Source: Sphaerisporangium corydalis (GTDB lineage Bacteria > Actinomycetota > Actinomycetes > Streptosporangiales > Streptosporangiaceae). From it: a stretch of DNA of 64,000 bases. Below, one piece after another: positions 44,879 to 54,030 of this stretch. The DNA lies in NCBI RefSeq assembly GCF_025506355.1, contig NZ_JANZYP010000015.1, forward strand, positions 62,001-126,000, written 5' to 3'. The notes under the pieces were generated by a model, which saw nothing but the letters and a program-made list of their open reading frames with translations, ran no database searches and was not told the DNA's origin. Each line of letters starts with the position of its first letter. Position 1 is the stretch's first letter. Both the position numbers and the translations under genes were made by a program.

Positions 44879-46123
44879 TCATCGGGTGGGCTCCGTTTGG
44901 GGGTTCGGGTGGGTGTTGGTTGGCTTTTGGCGGTTGGGGCGGAAGACCCAGGTGCGGAGGAGCATGAAGCGGGCCAGGGTGGCGAGTGCGTTGGCGGCGA
45001 CGACGCCGGCGAGTTCGATGGCTCTCGGGGCGGTCGTGGGCAGCAGGGCCAGGGTTCCGGTGGTCAGGGCGAGGCCGATGAGGAAGGCGACCAGGCCCTC
45101 GGCCTGGTGGCGGAGGGCGCCGGCGGAACCGGTCACCCCGAAGGTGTACCGCCGGTTGGCGGCGGTGTTGGCGACCGCGGTGACCAGCAGTGCGATCGCG
45201 TTGGCGGCCACGGCCGCCATGAGGCCGCGCAGCACCCAGAACAGCGCGAGATAGGCGAGGGTACTGACGACCCCGACGACCACGAAGCTCGGGAGCTGGC
45301 GGCGCATGCCCGACGGGAGCCGGGCGGCGGCCACCCGTTCGGGGACCGGGATGCGCGCGGCGCCCGACAGCGTCCTGCGTGCCACTCGTGCCATTCCTCT
45401 CAGGTCGTCCAGCGCGGTCCTGAGCACGTCGACCCGGCTGTCGGGGTCGTCCACCCAGTCGACGGGGATCTCGTGGATGCGCAGGCCGTGGCGTTCGGCG
45501 AGCAGCAGCAGCTCGGTGTCGAAGAACCACTCCTCGTCCTCGACGGCGGGCAGCAGCGCCTGGGCGATCTCGGTGCGCACCGCTTTGAAGCCGCACTGCG
45601 CGTCGGAGAACCGGGCGCCCATGGTGGAGCGCAACAGCAGGTTGTAGGCGCGGGAGATGAGCTCCCGCTTGGGGCCGCGCTCGACCCGGGACGCCCGGGC
45701 CAGCCGGGTGCCGATCGCCAGGTCGCTGTGGCCGGACAGCAGGGGCGCGACCAGCGGCAGGAAGGCGGTCAGGTCGGTGGACAGGTCGACGTCCATGTAG
45801 CTGACCACGTCGGCGTCGCTGCGCGCCCAGACCTGGCGCAGCGCCCGCCCCCGGCCCTTCTCGTCGAGGTGGACGGCACGGACGTGCGGCAGCCGCCCGG
45901 CGAGGCCGGTGGCGATGTCCCAGGTGGCGTCGGTGCTGGCGTTGTCGGCGATCGTGACGCGGAAGCCGTAGGGGAAGGTGCGGGTCAGGTGGTCGTGGAG
46001 GCGCTGGACGCTCTGCGCGAGGACCCGCTGCTCGTTGTGGACCGGGACGACGACCTCGACGAGGCGGGTCCTGGCGGCCGGGGACACCGAGGCCCAGGCG
46101 GGGGTCTGCGTGAGGGAGGTCAT
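44879..46123 (-). CDS. GT2 glycosyltransferase fused to GtrA membrane domain (dolichol-phosphate-mannose synthase-like)
   Basis: 414 residues from the ATG at 46123. The GT2 domain (VEVVVPVHNEQ, IADNASTDATWDIA, SYMDVDLSTDL with the DxD-type metal site, GFKAVR) adds a sugar to polyprenyl phosphate. The C-terminal four-helix GtrA domain (LPSFVVVGVVSTLAYLALFWVLRG to ARFMLLRTWVF) is thought to help flip the product. The partner GT39 enzyme starts 37 bp later. A TTG at 46159 would add 12 residues; the ATG is preferred because homologous GT2 domains begin soon after it. Coupled by position to the histidine kinase gene (63-bp gap). Confidence 0.85.
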   Translation of the reverse strand: MTSLTQTPAWASVSPAARTRLVEVVVPVHNEQRVLAQSVQRLHDHLTRTFPYGFRVTIADNASTDATWDIATGLAGRLPHVRAVHLDEKGRGRALRQVWARSDADVVSYMDVDLSTDLTAFLPLVAPLLSGHSDLAIGTRLARASRVERGPKRELISRAYNLLLRSTMGARFSDAQCGFKAVRTEIAQALLPAVEDEEWFFDTELLLLAERHGLRIHEIPVDWVDDPDSRVDVLRTALDDLRGMARVARRTLSGAARIPVPERVAAARLPSGMRRQLPSFVVVGVVSTLAYLALFWVLRGLMAAVAANAIALLVTAVANTAANRRYTFGVTGSAGALRHQAEGLVAFLIGLALTTGTLALLPTTAPRAIELAGVVAANALATLARFMLLRTWVFRPNRQKPTNTHPNPQTEPTR

Positions 46124-46186
46124 GCGCGATGACCGGGGTTCGGCTGGCTCATGGCTCAACCGTCGCGGCGGCGGATTGAACCACCC

Positions 46187-47569
46187 TTAGGTGATGATTA
46201 ACCCTGTCTGAGAATGCGCCCGGCCGGGCAGTTTGAGGGTGGCGACGGTTCCGCCGCCGGGGGCGGCGGTCAGTGCGATCTCGCCGTCCGCGTCCCGGAC
46301 GGCCTGGGCCACGATGGCGAGGCCGAGGCCGGAGCCGGGCATGCTCCTGGCCGTGGAGGAACGCCAGAAGCGGTCGAACACGTGCGGAAGCTCGTCCTCG
46401 GGGATGCCGGGGCCGTGGTCGCGCACGGTCAGCTCCCCCTCCGCCAGCCGCACGGCGACCGTGCCCCCGGATGGGCTGAACTTCACGGCGTTGTCCAGCA
46501 GGTTGACGACGGCGCGTTCGAGCGCCCCCTCGCGGCCGTGGACGTACCAGTCGGTCAGCTCGGCGTCGATGCGCACGTCATGGGCGCGCAGCCGGGCGCG
46601 GGCGACGGCGGCCTCCACGACCTCGTGGAACGGCAGGTCCGGCGACGGTTCCTCGCCCTCGGAGACGCGCGACAGTTCCAGCAGGTCGCCGACCAGGACC
46701 GACAGCTCGGCCATCTGGGCCTTCACGCTGGCCAGCAGGCGGTGCCTGGCCTGCGGGTCGAGGTCGCGGCCGGTGTTCTCGCTGTGCAGCAGCAGGTCGA
46801 TGTTGGTGCGCAGGCTGGTCAGCGGGGTGCGCAGCTCGTGCCCGGCGTCGGCGATGAGCTGCGCCTGGCGTTCGCGGGAGCTGGCCAGGGCGGCCGTCAT
46901 CGCGTTGAAGGACGTGCTCAGCCTGGCGATCTCGTCCTCGCCGTCCACGGGGATCCGGATGCGCAGGTCCTCGGTCCGCGCGATGTGCTCGACCGCGCCG
47001 GTGAGGCGGGCGACGGGACGCAGCGCGGTGCGGGAGACGAGCCGGCCGGCGGTGGCGGCGCCGATGACGCCGAGCGCGGCGACGGCGGCCAGGAGCAGCG
47101 CGAGGCCGCGCAGGGTGCGTTCGACGCCGGTCAGCGACCGCGAGACGCTGACGGCCATGCCGGGGCCGACGTTGGTGGTGAGCACGCGGACGGTGTCGCC
47201 GCTGTCGGTGACGCCGTCACGCAGGACGCGCCCGCCGCGCGTCCCCGTCGTCTTCAGGTCCGCCGGGGCCACCACGACCGCGTCCCATCCCTGCGCGCAG
47301 CGGGTGCCGTCGGCCAGGACGATCTGCTGGAGGCGCAGGAACGGCCCGGGGTTCTCCCCGCCGGTCGGACTCTGGGAGCAGTCGCGCTGGATCATCTCGA
47401 CGATGCGGTGGTTCACCGGGGGCTGCTCCAGCGACTCGTTGAGCTGCCGCTGAAGTTCGTCGCGGACCAGGAACCAGCAGGCCGCCGCGCAGACGGCGAT
47501 GGCCACGGCGACGGCGGTGGCGACCAGGACGGTGAGCCGCGACCCCATCGACCGGCGCCCCCGGCGCAT
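46187..47569 (-). CDS. Two-component sensor histidine kinase
   Basis: 460 residues. Two membrane helices (about 12-30 and 155-178) flank an extracellular sensor of about 125 residues with two cysteines. HAMP domain, then HisKA with phosphorylated His in DAGHELRTPLTSLRTNIDLLL, N-box ERAVVNLLDNAVKFSP, DHGPGIP and GSGLGLAIV. The ATG overlaps the response-regulator stop (TGATG), so the pair is co-translated. Resembles MprB/TcrB/CseC-type envelope sensors. The GT genes downstream suggest that the signal concerns envelope glycans. Confidence 0.9.
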   Translation of the reverse strand: MRRGRRSMGSRLTVLVATAVAVAIAVCAAACWFLVRDELQRQLNESLEQPPVNHRIVEMIQRDCSQSPTGGENPGPFLRLQQIVLADGTRCAQGWDAVVVAPADLKTTGTRGGRVLRDGVTDSGDTVRVLTTNVGPGMAVSVSRSLTGVERTLRGLALLLAAVAALGVIGAATAGRLVSRTALRPVARLTGAVEHIARTEDLRIRIPVDGEDEIARLSTSFNAMTAALASSRERQAQLIADAGHELRTPLTSLRTNIDLLLHSENTGRDLDPQARHRLLASVKAQMAELSVLVGDLLELSRVSEGEEPSPDLPFHEVVEAAVARARLRAHDVRIDAELTDWYVHGREGALERAVVNLLDNAVKFSPSGGTVAVRLAEGELTVRDHGPGIPEDELPHVFDRFWRSSTARSMPGSGLGLAIVAQAVRDADGEIALTAAPGGGTVATLKLPGRAHSQTGLIIT

Positions 47570-48285
47570 CAGGACGGTGTCCGCAGCACGTAGCCCACGC
47601 CGCGCACGGTGTGGATCAGCCGGGGCGCGCCGCCGGCCTCGGTCTTGCGGCGCAGGTACATGATGTACACGTCGAGCGAGTTGGACGACGGCTCGAAGTC
47701 GAAGCCCCACACGTCGCTGAGGATCTGCTCGCGGGTGAGCACCTGGCGGGGGTGGGCGAGGAACAGCTCCAGCAGCAGGTATTCGGTGCGGGTCAACTCC
47801 AGCGGGCGGCCGTCCCGGGTGACCTCGCGGGTGGTGGTGTCCATGCGCAGGCCCCCGTAGGCGAGGGCGCCGTCGGGTTCCGCGTCCGGCATCTGCCGGG
47901 CGCCGCGCCGCAGCAGGGCGCGGACCCTGGCGAACAGCTCGTCCAGCTCGAACGGCTTGACCAGGTAGTCGTCGGCGCCCGCGTCCAGGCCGGACACGCG
48001 GTCGCCGACGGCGTCGCGTGCGGTGAGCATGAGCACGGGCACGTGGTTCCCCGCGGCACGCAGGCGCCGGCAGGCGGTCAGGCCGTCGACGCGCGGCATC
48101 ATGACGTCGAGCAGCACCAGGTCGTACGGCTCGCGCGCGAGGGTGTCCAGCGCGCCGGCACCGTCCTCGGCGAGGCCGATCTCGTAGCCCTCGAACTCCA
48201 GGCTGCTCTGCAGGGCCTCGCGGAGCGCGGGTTCGTCGTCGACCACGAGGAGGCGGGCCGCGTCCTTGTCTCCTGATGTGCTCAC
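47569..48285 (-). CDS. OmpR-family response regulator
   Basis: 238 residues. Receiver domain with phosphorylated Asp in [21 protein letters not shown] and the KPFELDEL lysine. C-terminal winged helix: [74 protein letters not shown]. First gene of a four-gene unit with the kinase and the two glycosyltransferases. Start is GTG 48285. Two direct repeats at 48308-48357 lie just upstream and are likely its own binding sites. Confidence 0.92.
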   Translation of the reverse strand: MSTSGDKDAARLLVVDDEPALREALQSSLEFEGYEIGLAEDGAGALDTLAREPYDLVLLDVMMPRVDGLTACRRLRAAGNHVPVLMLTARDAVGDRVSGLDAGADDYLVKPFELDELFARVRALLRRGARQMPDAEPDGALAYGGLRMDTTTREVTRDGRPLELTRTEYLLLELFLAHPRQVLTREQILSDVWGFDFEPSSNSLDVYIMYLRRKTEAGGAPRLIHTVRGVGYVLRTPS

Positions 48286-48307
48286 CGGCCCACGGTAACC
48301 GGACTGT

Positions 48308-48357
48308 CTGAGAACCCGGTTAACCGCCGTCCGCCCTTCCTGAGAACCTCGTTAACC
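48308..48357. promoter_or_regulatory. Direct repeats of the response-regulator box
   Basis: CTGAGAACCCGGTTAACC (48308-48325) and CTGAGAACCTCGTTAACC (48340-48357) start 32 bp apart, about three helical turns, 23 bp before the regulator GTG. Read on the minus strand the box is GGTTAACnnGGTTCTCAG. A related TTCTCAGACAGGGTTAA occurs at the end of the kinase gene (46195-46211). Confidence 0.6.
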
Positions 48358-48399
48358 AGGCCCATCCACCTCACGGGAGGGGCCGAGGGTCCAGAGGCG

Positions 48400-48478
48400 C
48401 GGTGGTCACGAGGGCCGGTGGTACGAGAGCCGGTGATCACGAGGGCCGGTCGTCAGGGGGGCCGGAGGTCAGGAGGTT
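48400..48478. repeat. 16-bp tandem repeat, five units, ending at a stop codon
   Basis: Units start at 48400, 48416, 48431, 48447 and 48463 (15 or 16 bp, CGGTGGTCACGAGGGC form). The last unit contains the stop codon of the 48469 gene. The array lies in the gap before the two-component operon. Confidence 0.75.
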
Positions 48479-50019
48479 CTGCCCAGGACGGCCATGGCCG
48501 CGTTGTGGCCGGGGATGCCGCTCACGCCGCCGCCGCGCCGCGCGCCCGCCCCGCAGAGCAGGATCCGCTGGTGCTCGGTCTCCACGCCCCACCGGCCGAT
48601 CTCGGACGGATCCTCGGCGTACGGCCAGGTCAGGTCCTGGTGGAAGATGTGCCCGCCGGGGAGACCGGCCTCGTTCTCCAGGTCCACGGGCGTCTTGGCC
48701 TCCAGGCACAGGGAGCCGTCGGGGGCCCGCAGGAGGCAGTCCTCGATGGGCTCGGCCAGCACGCTGTTGACGGACGCGAGCGTGGCCGCCAGCGCCTCAC
48801 TCCTCGCCTTATCCGGATTTTTCCGGAAAAGGCGGGCTGGCATGTGCAGGCCGAAGAGGGTCATCGTCTGCGCCCCCGCCGCGCGGAGCCCGGGCCCGAG
48901 GATCGAGGGGTCGGTCAGGGAGTGGCAGTACACCTCGGCCGGCGGCAGCTCGGGGATCAGCCCGGCGGCGGCCTGCGCGTACGCCACCGCGAGTTGCTCC
49001 CGGCCCTCGTTGATGTGGAAGGTCCCGCTGAACGCCTCCACCGGTCCCGCCGACGCGTCCTTCAGGCGCGGCAGCCGCGCGAGCACCATGTTCACCTTGA
49101 GCTGGGCCCCCTCGGGCGGCTCCTGCGCCCGTCCGAGGAGCCGGGCCATGATCGAGGGAGGGGTGTTGACCAGCACGTGCCCGCCGGTGACGGTGTGCTC
49201 GGCGCCCTCGGCGTCGCGGAACACGACCTCACCTCCCGGGTCGGCCGACAGCACCTCCATCCCGGTGTGGATCTCGGCCCCGCCCTTCCCGGCCGCGCGG
49301 GCGAGCGCGCCGCTGACCGCGCCCATGCCGCCGACCGGCACGTTCCAGTCCCCCGTCCCGTCGCCGACGACGTGGTAGAGGAAGCAGCGGTTGGCGAGCA
49401 GGTCCTTGCCGGGGTCGGCGAAGGTGCCGATCAGCGCGTCCGTCAGCACCACGCCCCGCACGGTGTCGTCGGCGAAGCGCTCGTCGACCACCTCGCCGAT
49501 CGGCCGCTCGAACAGGTCGCGCCACGTCTCGCCGTCGGCCACCACCTCGTCGCGCACCTCCGCGCGGCCGCGCAGGGGCTCCAGCAGCGTGGGAGCGATC
49601 CGCCGGGCCAGGCGGGCCGTCATCCCGTAGAACCGCTGCCAGGCGGCGAGGTCACCGGGCCCGCCGGTCACCTGGGCGAAGGAGGCGGCGGTCCTGGCCG
49701 CGTCGGCGTTGTCGACGAGCAGCCCGGTGGCCCCGACGGGGGTGTAGGAGGCGTAGCGGCGGCGGCGCAGGTCCAGCTCCAGCCCGAGGTCGGAGACGAC
49801 CTTGCCCGGCAGGAGGCTGACCAGGTAGGAGTAGCGGGAGACACGGGCGTCGACTCCGGGGAACGCCTGGGCGGAGACGGCGAGCCCGCCCACGTACGGC
49901 TGCCGTTCCAGCACCAGCACGCGGCGCCCCGCGCGGGCCAGGTAGGCGGCGGCGACCAGGCCGTTGTGCCCGGCGCCCGCGATGACGGCGTCGTAATGAG
50001 AAGAACGAGAACCCGGCAT
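48469..50019 (-). CDS. Phytoene-dehydrogenase-like FAD oxidoreductase, paralogue of the 15823 gene
   Basis: 516 residues. DAVIAGAGHNGLVAAAYLARAGRRVLVLER is the FAD dinucleotide motif, followed by VGGLAVSAQAFPGVDARVSRYSYLVSLLP, and near the C-terminus RILLCGAGARRGGGVSGIPGHNAA. Same architecture as the 550-residue protein at 15823-17475, though clearly diverged. ATG at 50019 follows AGGAG at nine bases. No carotenoid genes are near; the enzyme could oxidise a hydrophobic or amine compound. Divergent from psuG by 93 bp. Confidence 0.83.
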   Translation of the reverse strand: MPGSRSSHYDAVIAGAGHNGLVAAAYLARAGRRVLVLERQPYVGGLAVSAQAFPGVDARVSRYSYLVSLLPGKVVSDLGLELDLRRRRYASYTPVGATGLLVDNADAARTAASFAQVTGGPGDLAAWQRFYGMTARLARRIAPTLLEPLRGRAEVRDEVVADGETWRDLFERPIGEVVDERFADDTVRGVVLTDALIGTFADPGKDLLANRCFLYHVVGDGTGDWNVPVGGMGAVSGALARAAGKGGAEIHTGMEVLSADPGGEVVFRDAEGAEHTVTGGHVLVNTPPSIMARLLGRAQEPPEGAQLKVNMVLARLPRLKDASAGPVEAFSGTFHINEGREQLAVAYAQAAAGLIPELPPAEVYCHSLTDPSILGPGLRAAGAQTMTLFGLHMPARLFRKNPDKARSEALAATLASVNSVLAEPIEDCLLRAPDGSLCLEAKTPVDLENEAGLPGGHIFHQDLTWPYAEDPSEIGRWGVETEHQRILLCGAGARRGGGVSGIPGHNAAMAVLGRTS

Positions 50020-50112
50020 GACCAAGTCTCCTAACCCGGACAGTACGGTGAGACGGCACGTCAGGGGAACAATCCCCCTGGAGCGTACAGACGGAGAGGA
50101 CCGAGAGCGAGC

Positions 50113-51057
50113 ATGCAGATGAAGGGCCCCGGCGAGGCGATCATCCAGCCGTCCCAGGAAGTCACCGAGGCCCTGGCCTGCGGGAAGCCCGTGGTGGCAC
50201 TCGAGACCACGATCATCTCGCACGGGCTGCCGCAGCCGCGCAACCTCCAGGTCGCGATCGAGCTCGAAGGGCTCGTCCGGGAGGCCGGCGCCGTGCCGGC
50301 GACCATCGCCGTCCTCGACGGGGTGGCCAGGGTCGGCCTGGACAAGGGCATGCTGGAACGGGTCGCCACCGAGCCGGGACTGCGCAAACTGGGCTTCCGC
50401 GACCTGCCCGCCGCCGCCGCGCTCGCGGCGAGCGGCGCCACGACCGTCTCGGCCACGGCGTTCCTCGCCGCGCGCGCCGGGATCCGGGTGTTCGCCACGG
50501 GCGGCCTCGGCGGCGTCCACCGCGGCTGGACCGACGACCAGGACGAGTCCGCCGACCTGGACATGCTGTCCAGGACCAGGATCACCGTGGTCTGCGCGGG
50601 CGTGAAGTCGATCCTGGACGTGCCCGCGACCCTGCAGCGGCTGGAGACGCGCGGCGTGAGCGTGGCCGGCTACCGCACCGGCACCTTCCCCGGCTTCTAC
50701 CTGCACAGTTCCGGCCTGCCCGTCGACTGGCGGCTGGAGTCCCCCGAGCAGGCCGCCGCCGTCATGCGGGCGCAGGACGGCCTGGGCGGCCCGGAGACGG
50801 CGCTGATCGTGGCCAACCCGGTCCCGGTGGCCGAGCAGCTCGACCCCGGCCTGCACGACCGCGTGCTCGCCGAGGCGCTGGACGCCGCCGGCCGCGAGGG
50901 CGTCACCGGCCAGGCCATCACCCCGTTCCTGCTCGGATACCTCGTCGAGGGCACCGGGGGCGCCTCTCTGGAGGCCAACCTGGCCGCCGTGCGCGGCAAC
51001 ACCCGCCTGGCCGGGCGCATCGCGGCCGCATGGGCCGCGCCGGCGCTGGAGGGCTGA
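50113..51057 (+). CDS. psuG: Pseudouridine-5'-phosphate glycosidase
   Basis: 314 residues, the normal length. Cleaves pseudouridine 5'-phosphate to uracil and ribose 5-phosphate (reversible). VALETTIISHGLPQPRN, GATTVSATAFLAARAGIRVFATGGLGGVHRG and SADLDMLSRTRITVVCAGVKSILD are signature blocks, including the lysine that forms the Schiff base. NLAAVRGNTRLAGRIA closes the protein. It is followed after two bases by a PfkB kinase, which supplies the substrate. Ribosome site AGAGAGGACCGAGAG is weak to moderate. Confidence 0.93.
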   Translation: MQMKGPGEAIIQPSQEVTEALACGKPVVALETTIISHGLPQPRNLQVAIELEGLVREAGAVPATIAVLDGVARVGLDKGMLERVATEPGLRKLGFRDLPAAAALAASGATTVSATAFLAARAGIRVFATGGLGGVHRGWTDDQDESADLDMLSRTRITVVCAGVKSILDVPATLQRLETRGVSVAGYRTGTFPGFYLHSSGLPVDWRLESPEQAAAVMRAQDGLGGPETALIVANPVPVAEQLDPGLHDRVLAEALDAAGREGVTGQAITPFLLGYLVEGTGGASLEANLAAVRGNTRLAGRIAAAWAAPALEG

Positions 51058-51058
51058 G

Positions 51059-52000
51059 TTGGGCGGCCTGCTGGTCGTCGGCGACGCCGTCACCGACGTG
51101 GTGGCGCTGCACGCGGTGCCGGTCGCGACCGGCACCGACACCGCCGCCGACATCGTCGTACGGCCGGGCGGCTCGGGGGCCAACACCGCGTCCTGGGCCG
51201 CCCACCTGGGCGCGGACACGCGCATCCTGACCCGCGTCGGGTACGACACCGGACCGTGGCACATCGCCGAGCTGCGCGGCGCGGGGGTGCGCCCGCACAT
51301 CCGGGTGGACCCGGCGCACCCGACCGCCGTCGTGATCGCGATGGTCGACGGGAGCGGCGAGCGCTCGATGCTGACCAACCGGGGCGCGGGCGGGCGCATC
51401 GGCCCTGACGACTGGGACGAGTCGCTCCTGGACGGGGTGAGCCACCTGCACGTCTCGGGGTACACGCTGTTCGCCGAGCCCGGCCTGGAACTGGTCCGCC
51501 TGGCCGTGCGCGCCGCGCTCGCCCGGGATGTGCGCGTCAGCGTGGACCCGGCGTCCACCGGTTTCCTGCGCGAGTTCGGGCCCGAGCGGTTCCTGCGCGA
51601 GACGGCGGCGGCGTCGGTCGTCATCCCCAACCGGGACGAGGCGCTGCTGCTCACCGGGGAGCGCGACGTGAGCGCGGCCGCGGCGGCGCTCAGCGCACAC
51701 TACGGGACGGCCGCGGTGAAGCTCGGCGCCGCCGGCGCGCTCCTCGCCGTGGGCGGCCGGATCGTGTGCCGGGCGCCCGCCGCCGACGCGCGCGCGGTCG
51801 ACTCGACGGGCGCGGGGGACGCCTTCGCCGCCGGATTTCTCAGCGCGCTGATCGCGGGCCTGTCGCCGGCATCGTCGCTGGATGCGGGCTGTTCGGCGGG
51901 CGCCGCGGCGGTCACGCGGCTCGGCGGGCGGCCGGGGTCGGCAAGGGGTGTCCACTCGGTTACCGGACCCGCGAACGACGAGCCGCTATGTTCTCCCTAG
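51059..52000 (+). CDS. PfkB family carbohydrate kinase, probable pseudouridine kinase
   Basis: 313 residues. Signatures: LLVVGDAVTDVV at the start, PGGSGANTASWAAHLGA (substrate lid), VIPNRDEALLL, and DSTGAGDAFAAGFLSALIAGL with catalytic Asp near 245. Pairing with psuG suggests phosphorylation of pseudouridine; ribokinase-like use of other nucleosides is possible. The start is TTG at 51059, three bases after the psuG stop, with GGAGGG at six bases; no ATG or GTG upstream in frame is better placed, and the conserved N-terminus requires this start. Confidence 0.82.
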   Translation: MGGLLVVGDAVTDVVALHAVPVATGTDTAADIVVRPGGSGANTASWAAHLGADTRILTRVGYDTGPWHIAELRGAGVRPHIRVDPAHPTAVVIAMVDGSGERSMLTNRGAGGRIGPDDWDESLLDGVSHLHVSGYTLFAEPGLELVRLAVRAALARDVRVSVDPASTGFLREFGPERFLRETAAASVVIPNRDEALLLTGERDVSAAAAALSAHYGTAAVKLGAAGALLAVGGRIVCRAPAADARAVDSTGAGDAFAAGFLSALIAGLSPASSLDAGCSAGAAAVTRLGGRPGSARGVHSVTGPANDEPLCSP

Positions 52001-52078
52001 ATGGCGCTAATTGATAGCCTCCGGCGTAAGCTGCACCATTAGCAACATGCGTCACACTCGGGAGGATGCGGTCAGCCG

Positions 52079-53872
52079 ATGGACGCCGATTCAATGATCT
52101 GTCTGAGCGATATGGTCCCCGCTCTGCGCTGGAGCCGTCCTCAGCAGATCGCCGAAGTGCTCGCCGACCCCCGGCTCCCCGGAGGCTGGTGGGCGTCGGT
52201 CGCCCTCAGTCGCGCTCTCGGCACAACCGGTGTCGAGTGGCTGTGCGACCGTCTCTCCCGGCTGGCCGTCAGCCGCTGGGACCACCTGGCGCTCATGGAC
52301 GTGCTCCCGGCCCTCCAGGTGCACGTGGTGGACCCCGGGCTGCCCAGCCTGCCCGAGCCGGCGCGCTCGGCGATCAGCGGGATGGGCGGCTGGCAGCATC
52401 TCGGCCGGCTCTCCCCCGCCGACCTGCGGCTCCCGACCGTCCCCGCGTCCGCCGAAGTGATCATCACGGCCGTCTTCCGTGAGATCCTCGGCCGGCTCCC
52501 CGCGGTCTCCCCCCAGGTCCCCCCGCCCCTGCCCGCGCAGCAACCCGCCGCCTCGCAGGTCACCGCCACGCCTCCCGTGCCGCGGACCGGGCAGCCGACC
52601 GGCCCGCACCCCGCGCAGCCCACCGGCCCGCACCCCGCTCAGCCGACGGGCCCGCACCGTGCGATGCCCACCGGACCGCACCGCGCCCAGCCGACCGGGC
52701 CCTTCCACGCCCAGCCCGCCGGCGTGGGCATCCCCCCGATGAACGGCGCGCCGCCCGCGCCTGAGCCGTACCGCGAGACGCCGCCGCCCGCCGTCCCCGC
52801 GACCCCGCCCCCGCCGCCGGTCTCCGACAACCCGCTCGTCAGGCTCGTCGACGCGGTGTTCCGCGAGTGGACGCCGCTGGAGCGGGCCGTCGCCATCGAG
52901 CGCCTGTTCGCCGAGGAGCCCATCAGCCTGCGCACCCTGGCCCACGAGCTGCACGTCGACCGTGACGTCCTGTCGCAGGCGCAGCGCGCGGCCGAGGAAC
53001 GGGTGCTCCGGTGGCTGAAGTCCCCCGAGTCCACCGCGGTGACCGGCCACCTGTTCCGGCTCACCGAGTGGCTCGGCGTCGCGGCCACCGAGGACCAGCT
53101 GATCGGCGCCGACCCCGCGCACCCCATCCAGGTGCCCTCGCTCGGCACGCCGCTGTGGCGCGTGCTGGTGGCGCTCATGCCCGACCGCCGCCTCCAGGAC
53201 GGCTGGCTGGTCGTCGGCGACCTCACCCGGCTGCGCGAGCGCACGGCGCAACTGCTGGGCGACAAGACCTCGGGCGAGGACGCCGCGGAACTGCTGGCGC
53301 AGGTCGGCATCCGCGCCCACTCGGCCCAGTCGTGGATCGACGCCCTGCCCCGCGCCATGTCCCGCTCGGCGGAAGCCCCGGCCACCAACGGCTTCACCCC
53401 GCTCCCCCGCCGCACGCCCGGGGCCAACGGCCACCAGATGCGCGGCGGGCTGCCGGTGCCGTCCGTGGCGGAGAACCTGCCCGACGCGCAGACGGCGCTG
53501 GCCGCGCTCACCGCCCTGTCCGGCCCGCCGCGCCCCCACCTGGTGCCGGAACCGCGAGCCGCGACGCACGCGCCGCCGCTGCCCAGCCCCACCTCCGACC
53601 CGCGGCGCTGGCAGCGCATCGACGTCACCAGCGAGCACCTGCGCGGCGAGCCCGTCGCCGTGCCCGAGGGGTACGCCACCCAGCTCGGCATGCGCCCGGG
53701 GACGCTGCTGTCGGTCACCGGGCCAGGGGACAACGCGGTCGTCCTGGTCTGGCGCGACCGCCAGCCGGTCTTCGACTCCCTGCAGCCCGTCCTCATGCGC
53801 CTCAACGCCCGCCCCGGCGACTCCATCTACGTCACCGTGGACGGCTACCGCCTGGACGCCCAGCTCACCTGA
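52079..53872 (+). CDS. Multidomain hypothetical protein with sigma-region-4-like helix-turn-helix
   Basis: 597 residues, not recognised as a named family. N-terminal helical domain (about 1-150), a Pro-rich linker with five QPTGPHPA-type octapeptides (bases about 52590-52710), then about 260-320 with ERAVAIERLFAEEPISLRTLAHELHVDRDVLSQAQRAAEERVLRWL, which resembles sigma factor region 4 or another HTH, a further helical domain to about 420, another Pro-rich linker and a C-terminal beta-rich domain of about 90 residues (VPEGYATQLGMRPGTLLSVTGPGDNAVVLVWRDRQPVFDSLQP). No membrane helix. Start uncertain: ATG 52079 lies 12 bases from GGGAGGA; ATG 52094 is an alternative. Possibly a DNA-binding regulator; role unknown. 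Confidence 0.7.
   Translation: MDADSMICLSDMVPALRWSRPQQIAEVLADPRLPGGWWASVALSRALGTTGVEWLCDRLSRLAVSRWDHLALMDVLPALQVHVVDPGLPSLPEPARSAISGMGGWQHLGRLSPADLRLPTVPASAEVIITAVFREILGRLPAVSPQVPPPLPAQQPAASQVTATPPVPRTGQPTGPHPAQPTGPHPAQPTGPHRAMPTGPHRAQPTGPFHAQPAGVGIPPMNGAPPAPEPYRETPPPAVPATPPPPPVSDNPLVRLVDAVFREWTPLERAVAIERLFAEEPISLRTLAHELHVDRDVLSQAQRAAEERVLRWLKSPESTAVTGHLFRLTEWLGVAATEDQLIGADPAHPIQVPSLGTPLWRVLVALMPDRRLQDGWLVVGDLTRLRERTAQLLGDKTSGEDAAELLAQVGIRAHSAQSWIDALPRAMSRSAEAPATNGFTPLPRRTPGANGHQMRGGLPVPSVAENLPDAQTALAALTALSGPPRPHLVPEPRAATHAPPLPSPTSDPRRWQRIDVTSEHLRGEPVAVPEGYATQLGMRPGTLLSVTGPGDNAVVLVWRDRQPVFDSLQPVLMRLNARPGDSIYVTVDGYRLDAQLT
52590..52710. repeat. 24-bp coding repeat (QPTGPHPA) in the unknown protein
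   Basis: About five 24-bp units of the CAGCCGACCGGCCCGCACCC form encode (QPTGPHxA)n in the first linker. Boundaries approximate. Same kind of in-frame linker expansion as in neighbouring genes. Confidence 0.8.
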
Positions 53873-54030
53873 CCCCGCGCCTCCTTTACCCTCCGCCTCC
53901 CTGGACGACGCCTCCCTGACGCCTGAGCCCTCGCGGCCCCGCACTCCGGGCGGGACTCATCCTCGGGTGGGACGGGCGAAGGGTTCTTGGGTGGGAGTGC
54001 GGAGGGGCGAAGGCGTGAGAGGCTGGGCGG

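Noticed and set aside
52011-52039. Promoter before the 52079 gene
   Set aside because: TTGATA at 52011 has no convincing -10 hexamer at 16-18 bases (CACCAT only), so it was not listed.
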